64,000 nucleotides of DNA from positions 101,379 to 165,378 of the forward strand of contig JASANH010000796.1 of the NCBI GenBank assembly GCA_030248295.1, written 5' to 3'. Both the position numbers and the translations under genes were made by a program. The notes beneath the pieces were generated by a model, which was given only the letters and a program-made list of their open reading frames with translations, ran no database searches and was not told the origin of the DNA. Origin of the DNA: Mesodorylaimus sp. YZB2_4. Lineage: Eukaryota > Nematoda > Enoplea > Dorylaimida > Dorylaimidae. Shown here piece after piece: positions 1-9,903 of this stretch (positions are counted from its first letter, which is position 1; every line of letters starts with the position of its first letter).

Positions 1-328
1 GTTTAGATAGCGCAATAGCTTCTGCATCCATCATGGTACGGGTGGGGTAAGGAATGCTGACCCCAATTGTGCCCGTGGATGGTGCTGGACTGGTTTTTGT
101 TGGCCGAGGAGACCTGCTCGGCATTCTGGAGAGTGTGCAGGGTGGCCGGTGTGATAGGCAGAACCATGTGACAGGCCTGTGCACCCGGGTGCACAGGTTG
201 CAGCTGGTTGCCTTTCGAGTCTTTCGCTTGGTGCACTTCTGGCCTGGGTTATTGCCAGTTTCGCACTTAGGCATGACCCGCGATCCATGACCTGGGGGCC
301 TCGATTCAATGCCTGGGATGCCGACTGT
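1..328 (-). other. Open reading frame running off the left edge (unresolved)
   Basis: On the minus strand one frame stays open from just after a TAA near base 325 to the window edge. It gives a Cys-rich stretch (motifs KCETGNNPGQKC and CNLC) followed by a Pro/Ser/Thr-rich stretch and then the window end. The composition would suit a secreted or extracellular exon. However, the other two minus frames are also open over much of this GC-rich interval, and I see no convincing splice site, so it may not be coding. No family recognised. Confidence 0.2.
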
Positions 329-491
329 CCATTAGATCCACCACTCAGGGCCTAGTTCAGGGTGTGACATGCTGTGTACTGGTGTGTAGCCGAATCACCC
401 ATCCAGGACCATGGTCGCTGGCGCAAGAGGGCGAGTGCATCTCTGACGTTTCAGGCATCCGTCGACGAGGCAAGCAACTGAAAATGTCAAA

Positions 492-1031
492 CTACGCCTC
501 GATCGGTGTGGACGCGCTGGTGACATTGAACATGCACCGACGTCGGTACGCCATGCCGCGGGTCATGTCGGGTTGATTGATGAATAAGGTATTATTTTTC
601 ACGTACGGCACGAAGGACGTGTTGGAACGAGGGTGCAAACATTTGTCGCGCCACGTGTCCATACGATTGGACGACGGGCAACGAGCCCTGCCCGAACTGC
701 AAGGCATCGTCATATTGAACATCCCGTCGTGGGCCACTCCAAGTGATATGCCCCCAGTGAACTCGCGAGGATCAGATGTTGCGTCTGCTGGTCGAAAGGC
801 GGTTGCTCTTCTAGAGACGGACCGTGTTTTGCTGGAGATCGATGATAAGTGGGTCCGTGGCTTGCACGGATTAAGGCCCTGTTGGGGCACAGTTTCGCCT
901 CGCTTTCTGCTCACGGTGACTGCTAATGCGCCAGGGGGGGGGGGGGGGCCCAAAAAAGATGTCTTGTACTTGACCACACATTTTCGCATTTTACGATTGG
1001 AGCAAGACAAGCGAGAAAAGTCCACACACAC
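492..1031 (-). other. Ambiguous open reading frame, possible Cys/N-glycan-rich exon
   Basis: The minus strand is open for 179 codons. The C-terminal part carries several N-glycosylation sequons (NMT, NTS, NNT, NVT) and scattered Cys, as expected of an ectodomain exon. The plus strand is also open across nearly the same bases (577-1035), so openness alone proves little. A run of 15 G at 934-948 lies inside both frames and would read as poly-Pro on the minus strand. No signal peptide, membrane segment or known domain is visible. It lies beside the Cys-rich membrane protein at 1112-2238 and could be a relative or unrelated. Confidence 0.25.
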
Positions 1032-1111
1032 CTAGCATTCTCCGAGCACAGGTCAGACAGCATCACACGCGATCAGTGGCAGGAAAGAACATCACAGTCG
1101 CCATCTCTTCG

Positions 1112-2238
1112 TCAGCAGTTCTCCTTGGCCGGGACTGGATTGGTCGGGCCGACGGTCTCGTTGATCTTCATGCACGTGCCCATGATGCAGTACCAGTAGG
1201 GCTCGCTGGCCTTGCACTTGATCCCGTCCGGTATCTTATCAGGTTCCGACGACCCGCATTTGTACGACGTGCAGTCCCCGTCGACGTCCAGACTGCATCC
1301 ATCGCTGCGCACGCATTCGGCACATTTCCACACTCGGAATGGCAGGCCTGAAAAACAAAAAATAGAAATTGAAAACAGGCAACTGGTTCGCACTCACCGT
1401 CGCACATGCCCATCGCAGTTTGGCTGTCTCCGACTTTGCATCGCAGGTGCTGCATCCAGATGACCGCGTCCACGCTGTTCTCGCATGACGAGTTTCCACT
1501 GCTGCATCGCGAGCGATCGCTGAGTTGTTTCTTGTCGTCTAGCGCAGCCTTGTCGCCTTTCCAGCATGGGTTCGTCTTGTCGCAGTTGTCCTCCCACTCG
1601 CTCGTCTCCTTCCACTTCCCGACGCGGCCAGTGAACGCCTTGTCGCACTTGTCGTTGGTGCACACGCCCAGCCACCCATCCTCCGCCATCATGCGCAGCA
1701 GGCCAGTGCCGTTGACGGGGGTCTTGGTTTCAGACTTGGATTCGTCCTTGAAGTCGAAGTATGACAATGTACCCATCGGATTCTCATTTGCCCTGTACCA
1801 ATACCGTATGCACTTTCCCGACGTGCACGCGTCTTTGTTCGGAGGCGAGCCAACCCAGCACGAACGGTCATCTCGTGGTTTGCAAACGCCGTCCAAGAAC
1901 GTGCGGGATTCTCCGACGAACGACGGGATGGTGGTGGTGGTCGACGGCTCGGCAGTTGATGTTGGGGCCGTTGGCGAGGTGGTCATCGACATTCGACGAG
2001 TCGAGGGGACCATGGTCGTGGTGGTGCGTCCTGTGACGACGAAGTAGGCGATGCAGGCAGCCGCGATTCCGAGCATCACGATGATCGAGATGGCTGCGAT
2101 GACGATGCAGCATTTCTTGTTTCGGCCGCACCAACTCTTCTCCTCTTCCGGCGTGGGGACGGGCTGATCTAGCATAAAAGGAGAAGACTCGGGGCTTTGC
2201 TTCTTTGAAGAATCGGCGATCTCGCGGTAGCCACTCAT
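1112..2238 (-). CDS. Type II membrane protein with Thr-rich stalk and Cys-rich ectodomain
   Basis: Two exons, 1398-2238 and 1112-1347, join in phase 1 across a 50-bp GTGAGT...CAG intron to give 358 residues. The start at 2238 (MSGYREIAD) is preferred because the open frame upstream contains an apparent 5'UTR intron, with a donor near 2337 and an acceptor near 2281. The order is: acidic cytoplasmic N-terminus (about 40 residues), a basic Cys-containing flank (GRNKKCC), one hydrophobic segment (about residues 46-68), a Thr/Ser/Pro stalk (TTTTMVPS, STTTTIPS) and a 220-residue ectodomain. The ectodomain holds more than 20 Cys in patterns such as CTSGKC, CTNDKC and KCAEC, with N-glycan sites NGT, NSS and NET. 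The layout suggests a surface or extracellular-matrix protein. I do not recognise the domain, and no function is inferred beyond location. Confidence 0.7.
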
Positions 2239-2837
2239 TTCCGATGGATCAGTTGGCGCGGTAGGAAAACGATGCGAACTCTGAAACCAGAAATCGTTTT
2301 TGCGGCAGTGTAAAAATGACAGCAGGAGGCCCTTACCTCGAACGACGATGGGAACGACCGCACGGCAGACTGATGACGAGCAGAATGAAGTGAAAAGTGA
2401 GAATGGTGTGGACTCGAAGAGAGTGTAAAGCACGCAGCTGATGTCCATCAGTATAAGTACAGTCTAAAGCTACGTTGAGTGTGGCCAGGTGTAAAGTCCG
2501 TTTCACGATCTCACGTGACTCTCCGTGCGGATTTTGAGGATTTCTACACTCCCAGAGCGCGAAACTCAAAAATTCGAATATTATGAAAAGTATTAAATTT
2601 GAATACTGTATATCATAATGTTTCTCGCTCAGTATTTCGATGTGCTTTATGTAAACGAAACCGTCCGTCATAAAAAAGTTTCAGTAAAATTTTGAAAATG
2701 CAACAAGAACAACGAGTTCTGAACTTAAAGAACAATAGCATCGACGATGAAGTATTCTGCAATGATACCGTCATCCTATAATGACTAGAAATCCCAGGCA
2801 GTCTATCCGAATGAGTCAGCTACCTAAACTCACGATT
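2239..2837. other. Probable 5' leader of the membrane protein, then no gene seen
   Basis: The first 200 bases hold the likely 5'UTR and its intron (minus-strand donor GTAAGG near 2337). The rest to 2837 is AT-rich. I see no coding exon, RNA gene or clear repeat in it. Confidence 0.4.
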
Positions 2838-3010
2838 AGGCAGACGCCTGACCGACGTGGGTCAGGCGTCTGCCTCTCACGCCAGGTGCTCAGTTACGGG
2901 CGAGTGTTCGACTCGCAGGCCGGTAAATCATTTCGTGTAAATGTGTCCCTTCACCCTCGAGTGCGCATAAAAGTTTGGTGATGTGGTAAAACATGAACAT
3001 GATGATAATG
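2838..3010 (+). repeat. tRNA-derived SINE, family S1, 5'-damaged
   Basis: This copy carries the S1 signature: TCTGCCTC, then GTTCGACTCGC (a polymerase III B box), then a body ending GTGCGCATAA and a short tail of ATGAACATGATG-type repeats. The tRNA 5' half with the A box is replaced by an inverted copy of bases 2860-2875, producing a 16-bp perfect hairpin (arms 2838-2853 and 2860-2875). Other S1 copies lie near 11.66, 15.1, 18.1, 24.3, 32.0, 32.7, 37.2 and 37.3 kb. Confidence 0.7.
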
Positions 3011-3224
3011 ATGGTCAGTTTTATATGACCTATGCAGATTATTTGGGGCTTTTGACATTTAGTCCTCAGTCAAAAACTAGAACAAGGCCAGCTTAAGTCT
3101 AATACCAGCCTAAGCCTAAGCCAGCCTAATCGTAAGGTAAGCTATCTTGGCGAAGAAACATCAAAAGTGCCGAGTATTTTATCAATGGACCATCGTTAGA
3201 TTGGATTAGAGCTGAGCGCCGCGA

Positions 3225-3907
3225 AGTCCAAAGCTTTTCTGTTTCGTTATAATTATCGACATATTGATCAGTACCCAGCTGTGATGGTTCACGGCCAGCC
3301 GATTATTTTTGCAGACAAAGTAAAATATTTGGGAATAACTTTTTCGTCTGACATGAAATTCTCAGAGCACTGACATGAAATTCTCAATGATGTTGGGTGC
3401 TTTACGTCGAAAACTTGGTCACCACATCAACAGAGAAGTCATCGGTGCTGTTTACAAGTCGTGTATTCGTTCTATTCTCGATTATGGCTCATGTGCATAC
3501 GATCCAATTCTCAAAAAGGACGTAGAGAACCTCGAAAGGTCTCAGCTTCTAGCAGCCAGGATCTATCTAAACGATTGGTCTATCAATCCCCTCGACGTGC
3601 CTTCGAAGTGTGGATGGTCTAGCTTGTCTGACAGACGCAAGCACTTGAAATTGACTTAATTTTACAAGTTTTATCATGGGCAACATGATTATTCGACCAT
3701 CAATTTCGTCCATCGATCCTTTTCTGGTCTTCGAAGCAGTTCCCGTTTAACTGCTACTCATCACTTGGTGATTCCAAAATTTCGAACGAACTCTTTTATC
3801 CAATCATTTCAGCTGTCCACTTGAATGTTATGGAATGCGTTACCAGAGGATTCTTTTTTTTCAGATTTGGAGACTTTTAAAGCATTTGTTTTTTCCTTGA
3901 CATTTTA
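3225..3907 (+). pseudogene. Non-LTR retrotransposon (LINE) reverse transcriptase 3' end, decayed
   Basis: The plus strand encodes the end of a LINE ORF2. The reverse-transcriptase thumb begins with VKYLGITFSSDMKF. It is followed by the region with LDYGSCAYDP and then the C-terminal block containing LWNALPEDS. Several in-frame stops (after FSEH, after KHLKLT and in the last block) and a tandem duplication of CTGACATGAAATTCTCA near 3350-3390 show it is dead. The motif order is typical of the CR1/Jockey/I group of LINEs; the clade is not resolved. The same 3' end recurs at about 10.34 kb and 59.81 kb. Confidence 0.85.
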
Positions 3908-3954
3908 GACTTTTTTTCTTTCATCTTGTATGTATTTGTATCTGTCCCACTTAG

Positions 3955-5669
3955 TGCGCTTCGGCTGCTTTGGGTCACAGCAAAGCATGAACATGCCAGT
4001 CGATGCGGAGGGCAATTCGATCACGAAGGACATCAAGTGGAGCGTCCATCCGTGCACCGACCATGCCATCATCGCGCCACGTCCATGCCTGTTCGGCCAC
4101 TTGCCCACATTGTCCGATGAGTGGAAAAAGTCGGAAGGCAACAAGGACCCCGAAGCATTCATGCGAGAAATCATCGCGCCCGATATTGTAAATATGTAAG
4201 CACGGACTGGCCCCTTGGATCCCTGATCCCAACCCCAGCGAGAGCATGAGGGCTAATATCCATCTGGAAGCTCAGCTGGATAACTAGATAAGAATTTTCA
4301 GTGATTCTGACAAACTGACACTGACAAATTTTTCTTTTCTGTAAGACAAAAAAGGGAGGCCTACATTTTCTATTCAACCAAGGCTCAACTAATTAAGGAC
4401 TCTCCTTTTACAGCGTGAATCTAGCCCCCACGTCAGGGCTTGTGATGATTTCTAGTCTCATTGCCAGCCTTGTTCTTTGGACCAAATTACTTTGACTTGG
4501 CACTCTGAAGTACCACACAGTCCATCATGGTTTCGATCAGGATTGACTGACCAGGGGCTAGAGTGGCTTGCCCTTGAATTGGTTCGAGGCTGCAGGAATG
4601 GGTCACATAGGATTCGGTTACCATTCCTGTTTTAGGGTCGTAAAGTACACCAATCTGAACGGCAAACACGATTACAATGTTCGATACGAGGAATTTTTGA
4701 ACGATAAAACTGGAAACGGGCAGGAACCGAAAAAGTGGGTGGACGTGGACGCGACAGAGATTTGGGCGGTGAGTTGATAAACGTTTCATGCTTGTGGGTC
4801 GAGGTCTACGCTGCCTGTCCTAGTTCCTCGCTGGACTTCCAACCCGTACTGCATATAGCTGGGCCAGCTTTCATGATTCACGAAAGGCTTCTTCCGACGT
4901 TTTCTCTCCGCCATCATCTCGCTCGCCTGCTGTCATCCCAGGTAAGGATGACAGCAGGAGAGAAGGGGGAGATTATCTTGACTAATGTTGAAGAGCTAGT
5001 GTCCCATTCCTTCACTCGTGCTGCGAGTGCCACTTGGCAGGGCCGGGTGAGTTGCCCAGATCGAGGACACTAACCGACTTACTGGCCACCGAAGAATGGT
5101 ACCCCCTCTGAGAATGGGTTCATGATATTGCCATCCCTGGCCTCCTGGTCAATGCAGGAAGATGGCAGACAAATTGGTGATACTGCGCAGCTGGTTGATA
5201 AAGTTACTTTTTCAGTTTTTCGGAATTCTGATTTACATGGGGGTCGAGCACTTGGGCAGCAAGGCAGTGTGTGAGATCTTCGGTCATAATTGGACGCACG
5301 GCGCATTTGCTCATTTTGCAGTCATTTACTCGGGACAGGTAAAATTATTTTGGCCTTTTTTGGTGAAGATTTCTACCTTTTTAGATTGCGTTTTCGGAAG
5401 GGTATTGTATCTTTTCTTGCAGATTTTCGGCCATCATGAAGTACATTCGCTTTCAAGATCGCGCGACGGAACCCGGACAAGAATTACGAGAGAAAAAACA
5501 GCGCAAAATTCAAGATTTTATCGATCCTATTTTTGCCAATTGCCGAAAAGTAATCATTCCATCGAAGACGATCACTGTCGACGAAAGTGTGCTTTCGTTC
5601 AAGGGACGGTCGGGACTCGTTCAGTATCTGCCGAAAAAGCCGAACAAGTATGTCAGTTTTGAATTCTAG
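3955..5669 (+). CDS. piggyBac transposase-derived gene, spliced, 3' truncated
   Basis: Four exons (3955-4195, 4636-4768, 5216-5338, 5385 to about 5657) have canonical splice sites and matching phases (2, 0, 0), with no internal stop. The product shows the piggyBac (DDE_Tnp_1_7) order. IVNMVVKYTN leads to WVDVDATEIWAFFGILIYMG, then FSAIMKYIRFQDR, then the first catalytic Asp block ITVDESVLSFKGR with LVQYLPKKPNKY. A possible donor GTATGT follows the KPNK codons near 5648; reading through it gives a stop at 5669. The later Asp blocks and the Cys-rich tail were not found downstream, where a SINE sits at 5784. The N-terminal exon starts in phase 1, so an upstream exon is missing too, probably displaced by the LINE at 3.2-3.9 kb. 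Introns are unusual in an active element and raise the possibility of a domesticated PGBD-like gene. Confidence 0.8.
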
Positions 5670-5783
5670 ATTTAGGGAAATATGAGCAAAGAGGGAGTTC
5701 CAAGAAACCTCGCTTTTTTGACTGTAATTTCGAAATAAGTGCCCCAAATTCAATGTCGTTCCACCTATGTTGGAAGTCTGAGC

Positions 5784-6221
5784 CGCGGTGGCTCAGTTGG
5801 TCAAGGCGTTGGTCCCGCATTGCTTCGGCCAGCAGCCATGACCAGAAGGCCGCAGTTCTGTTCTGACTGGGGACGGCAGTTTAGTAAGTCCGTCGCTGGC
5901 CTTGCACACCTGGCTCTGGTACCGTCATGAGGCGGACGAACGAGTAGAGAATCAGGAAACTGGCTCCCTAACACCAGTCGGGAAGGTCCCTCCCTTCTCG
6001 CCCAGTATCATCCTGGGAGGCTGGTGGTGGCACAGGATGCCCTCGTGTGGAGGTGCTCCTAGTGGAGACACACAAGGGAAGCTGCCGTGAGAGATGGTCA
6101 CCTCACGGCCAAGCTTATCAGAACATGATTGCTGGCTGGCTTTAGGGAAAAAACGGGTTCGAAGTCCTATGGGGTATCTGAGGCGGCACAGGGCCCAACC
6201 CACAAAAAATTTTAAAAAACC
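5784..6221 (+). repeat. tRNA-headed SINE with 17-bp target-site duplication (family D)
   Basis: A tRNA-like head (GGTGGCTCAGTTGGTCAAGG resembles a polymerase III A box) begins just after ATGTTGGAAGTCTGAGC (about 5767-5783). The element ends in an A-rich tail and is followed by ATGTTGGAAGTGTGAGC at about 6222-6238. These flanking 17-mers differ at one base and are the target-site duplication expected of LINE-driven insertion. The body has no ORF of note. Confidence 0.8.
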
Positions 6222-6239
6222 CATGTTGGAAGTGTGAGC

Positions 6240-6910
6240 AGCACTGGGCCAATTGGTCAGCGATGGCCAGCGGGAAAGTGGGTAATTATAGACATGTAGG
6301 GTGTCTCAAGAAGACTTTCTCAGCGAGATTTTTGACTGTCGTGTTGAATAGACAATCAGCGAGCCATCGCTTCCTTATTCCGAATGCTGATAGGCCGAAT
6401 CTGATCGCGAGCAAGACACAAGAATCGATCGCCTGCAGACGTCCTCTCCCTCAGAGTTAGATTAGTGCACGGTGGGGAATCGACTTGTGAGATATGTGCA
6501 AATTCCCCCACCATAATTTTTCACGACTTGGGTTGCAACAGACATTGCGAGTGTGATAGGCTTGCAGAATGTATGCAGTGTAAAGTAAAATTTCGGTGCT
6601 GCACTCATCGAAAGTGAGTGTACTCGGGCTACGAACTTTTTGAAGTCCTTCGAGTATTCCGGGAAGGATATTTCACAGGCTGCCAGTGCGAGTGCACGTA
6701 AGACCAGGCCAGTTTTCTCTGCTATTCAAGGCAGGGTTCAAATTGCAAATGCGAAACTGCGTAGCTTTGGAAATGAATAAAAAAGAAGATATACATTTAA
6801 GCAGTGGGACTTGGGTGAATCCACCAGCATGGCAGCTGCAGATTTTGGCTGAGCAGTTTTCTCACTTACGAAACATCAGGCTCATCTTCTTTTCCTCGGA
6901 CTAGTTCTAT
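6240..6910. other. No gene seen
   Basis: Short ORFs only, none with recognisable protein character or splice structure. The remaining piggyBac exons would be expected here if that gene were complete, and I did not find them. Confidence 0.3.
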
Positions 6911-6911
6911 C

Positions 6912-7297
6912 TTGGATCGGTGCATCGACCGATCCACCGATCCGGCCGAACCGATCTGACGCGTGAGGGGTAGATCCTAACGCTGGATCGGCAGGGTCGG
7001 CAACTGAAATTTTGTGCTCTGTATCTGCTGAAGAATGATAAGGTGTGGCATACTATGGCGAGGAAATCCCGTTTTCTCTCTCAAATCAGCATTCAATCCC
7101 ACTTTAGGCCCTGCGTATCTCTCTTGTGTCCTTCGAAGTGGTCTGAAAGAAAGTGACAACAAGGAAGCAGAGCAGGTTGGTAAGGACGCAGCGCCAAGTA
7201 CGTCATCCCCATCAATCTAAAATTTTTTGAAGCGGATTGGCATGATCGGGATGATCAGATTGGGATCCAGGCCTAGGGTCGGATCGGCTGATGCTGG
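6912..7297 (+). mobile_element. Small terminal-inverted-repeat element, GGATCGG family, copy 1
   Basis: The left end reads GCATCGACCGATCCACCGATCC and the right end GGATCGGCTGATGCTGG. The ends are inverted and each carries repeats of GGATCGG/CCGATCC. The internal 250 bp (around GGTGTGGCATACTATG) match the reverse complement of the element at 12406-12769. The left terminus is degraded, and only CTTGGA is shared by the two flanks. Non-autonomous; no transposase reading frame. Confidence 0.7.
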
Positions 7298-7908
7298 CCT
7301 TGGACCAGGCGGAGTGGGCGAAGGAGCAAACGTTTTAAAAGGCCGCTCTTACAACTTGGCATTAGCAAGACAATCGAATGATAAAACAACAAAATCGTGA
7401 AGTATTTGAGGAATATCATATTTTCTAAGTTAGGATTAATGATGACGATTTGTGCATGAGTGCTTATTCCCAGACAAAGGCTTCAACAAAAAGTGAATAG
7501 CCGCAGTTTCTCAAAACTGATGGTGGGGGAAAAGACATGGTGGGGAAACCGTCGCAGTGGGGGAAACGACGCATGTTTCTGTGAGTCGATTCCCCCCACC
7601 AGACGAGGTGGGGCAATAGACCAAGTGGCCGACACGTCTCACAACCTCACCGTCGCCCACCCCCTCTTCCTGTCTTAGCCAGGCTGGACGGGGTGGGCGG
7701 GAGGGGCTCTCCGGCGGTCGAGCCTAGCGGACCAGTCGGCTGTCCCAGCTTTTTCAAGCTCGTTTTCTTGGACTCATCACGGTTGGTGCGTGTGAATAAA
7801 CCTTACATTCGCAAGCCTCAACCACACCCTGGCGCCATTGCAGGGAGCAGCTTTGTTATCTACAGGGATGCAGACGCAGGACGCAGGTCTCTACGTGCGC
7901 ATTGCGGT
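7298..7908. other. No gene seen; G-rich motif repeated
   Basis: The block near 7520-7620 repeats GGTGGGG and its complement, and a related inverted piece lies near 6470-6520. This may be remains of another repeat. No coding exon is supported. Confidence 0.3.
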
Positions 7909-8080
7909 TGTAACCAGAGCACCCAGGCGACGGGAGAAATGAAAGACCAAAGTCTCTGGGACAAAAAACTGCGACTTTAGGTAGATTGGTCTCGCGACCC
8001 TACCTGCCCTAGAAACATCAACCGAAGAGCTTGACATCTCCCACCCATCGATCTTCCGACCGCCAGAAATGCTGGTTATA
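7909..8080 (+). mobile_element. Family B short inverted-repeat element, copy 1
   Basis: It starts TGTAACCAG and ends GCTGGTTATA, which are inverted. Inside are the family signatures CACCCAGGCG, the AAACATCAACCGAAGAG block and CCGACCGCC. About 172 bp, no ORF. Other copies are at about 10.73, 16.82, 30.47, 37.37, 50.62 and 51.14 kb. Confidence 0.75.
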
Positions 8081-8125
8081 CAGTTCTGATCAGGTGGCAT
8101 GAGTGCCATGCGACGGATTAAGTCA

Positions 8126-9646
8126 TTACTTCACACTGGCACTTCCGCACGAGCACAAGTGCACTAGTTGACACAAGCTAAGTACACTAGCTCCCAGCCA
8201 AAGTCCCAACAGCCCCCCGACATCACTGGCCAGGTCGTGCCACAAGTAAGATTGCTTCTCTTCCATAACAGTAATACACGGCCGCGTGGGATAGTAGACC
8301 TCGATCAGACTAAAGTTATGATCCGTCCTGCCATCCTCCGACATGATTTCTGTGGTGATGAAACTAGCGCTGGTCAACCAACGTGAACACGGCTGTCTGC
8401 ATTGATTCTTTTTGCAAGCAGCGATCATAGCATCCCTGTCCGCCATTTCTGATTCAGTCAATTGTCGATACTGGCGCGAATCTCGACCATAGTCGACATC
8501 AGTTTCGTTCAGGTAAAAGCCTCTGGAGCAGAGTGGCCAGGCCGGTGTGTAGTGCGAGACGGTAAGGAAGTAGCGATAACACGAGCTGGCATTGAAGCTG
8601 ACGTTAGCCTTGACTTCGCAGGCGAACTCGCATACGTCTTGACTGTACAAGGAATCGCCATCAAACTCGTTACTGCACAGGCTGACTGGGCGGTAGACTC
8701 GTACATTGTAGTGTATTGTATACTGGTACCCGCGTTGCACGTAAACATGTCCAGTGAAGTCTGCACTTTGTAACCAAGGTCGTATATTTTTAATAGTGGA
8801 AGCAGCTGGGTGATTACTTCTCGTCCCATTCGGCTCTTCAAATTCTAAGTGTTGTCGAAAATGCTCAAAATATTTAGTAAAATTGAACAGAAAAATTTTT
8901 GTGTAAGCGGTACCAAATATGATTTTGGTCGAGGACGTAGTATTCAAGACATAATAGCAAATATCACGTGAAAATAATGTATTGGAGATTAGTTTATTTT
9001 TATCATCATGATCGCTTATAGGAGACTCAAAAGTCAATCCAGTCGCGTCATCGCGAGCCAAAGCTGAGAAGAATTGACGTATGCCATCGAAATTCCAGTA
9101 TTCAACTTTTGTGTCCAATCCTCTCTTAGCTTCTTCTATTGAAACATTCGAATGATAATGCTCACGCGATTTCAAGTAACTTCTGGCCACCATCAGTTCC
9201 TCGTATGTGATATTATACTGGTCAACTTTGTCTCGGTCGATCCAAAGCCAGCCTGGAATGGCCAAAAACAGATTTGGGAACTCGTATGGCTCATCGGGTG
9301 TCAATGTCCTCATGCTCATGGAAGTACGTTCGCCCAAATAATTTCTCACTTGAATTCTTGTCTGAACTAAAAAGCAGGCTGTACACGCGCAAATCATCAA
9401 AATCCAAAGCCCTTTTTGCCACCAGCGAGGAGAATTGTGGAGTTCTCGAAAGCCGTGAATTGTCGTTTCTAATGAAAATGTATGCACACGCTCTCGAAAT
9501 TTCGAAATTGTTTCTTGCATTGGTTCTGAATTGAGCGCTTCCAATGCTGGCTTCATCGTGGGAGAGAAAAAAATGTGATTGGCTTTGGGCGGCCGCGAGA
9601 GTAGCTTATGCCGGACCTGAATATTCGCATCGGGTTCGCTGCCCAA
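8126..9646 (-). CDS. DEG/ENaC-family sodium channel subunit, single exon
   Basis: 506 residues in one exon encode an amiloride-sensitive (degenerin/ENaC/ASIC) channel subunit, a trimeric Na+ channel of the plasma membrane. The conserved pre-TM1 gating motif is visible as TTIHGFREL (His64-Gly65). TM1 is at about residues 76-95. A large Cys-bearing ectodomain follows, with late motifs such as CRQPCSRWL and a PTRPCITVMEE-type segment. TM2 contains GLWLGASVLSL, which holds the GxS selectivity-filter motif (Gly-Ala-Ser). The protein ends 15-20 residues after TM2. Length is normal for a short family member. An alternative start (MKPALEAL) lies 30 codons downstream. The lack of introns, unlike its spliced neighbours, suggests a retrocopy origin or intron loss; the frame is intact. 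Subtype and ligand cannot be assigned. Confidence 0.92.
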   Translation of the reverse strand: MGSEPDANIQVRHKLLSRPPKANHIFFSPTMKPALEALNSEPMQETISKFRERVHTFSLETTIHGFRELHNSPRWWQKGLWILMICACTACFLVQTRIQVRNYLGERTSMSMRTLTPDEPYEFPNLFLAIPGWLWIDRDKVDQYNITYEELMVARSYLKSREHYHSNVSIEEAKRGLDTKVEYWNFDGIRQFFSALARDDATGLTFESPISDHDDKNKLISNTLFSRDICYYVLNTTSSTKIIFGTAYTKIFLFNFTKYFEHFRQHLEFEEPNGTRSNHPAASTIKNIRPWLQSADFTGHVYVQRGYQYTIHYNVRVYRPVSLCSNEFDGDSLYSQDVCEFACEVKANVSFNASSCYRYFLTVSHYTPAWPLCSRGFYLNETDVDYGRDSRQYRQLTESEMADRDAMIAACKKNQCRQPCSRWLTSASFITTEIMSEDGRTDHNFSLIEVYYPTRPCITVMEEKQSYLWHDLASDVGGLLGLWLGASVLSLCQLVHLCSCGSASVK

Positions 9647-9903
9647 TGGTTTTCGACCTTGGAATGAAGCCAGGTGTCAGCAGAAACAGAGGAGACTTCG
9701 GTTCAGATTTTAATCCTAGCGGGGATATAACAGCGCATACGATGTGGACTGCCAATGAGGGGCAACAACATGACAGAGATTTGTGTAACTGGTATTAAAT
9801 AAGCATTGATATCGACACTTTCGCAGCAATCCTAAGCGGCCAGCAAGGCCATTAAGCACACATCTTGTATTTCAGGGGAACTAATTCACTGTACACTTTA
9901 ATA

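Noticed and set aside
492..1035. Plus-strand 152-codon ORF overlapping the minus ORF
   Set aside because: Nothing protein-like, and a G15 run inside it. The minus strand is slightly more plausible, though neither is secure.
5162..5662. A single 166-codon ORF through the piggyBac region
   Set aside because: It reads through introns; only 5216-5338 of it is coding in that frame, and the piggyBac motifs continue after splicing to 5385.
8462..8773. Plus-strand ORF inside the DEG/ENaC gene
   Set aside because: A shadow of the channel coding strand, which has clear family motifs on the minus strand.
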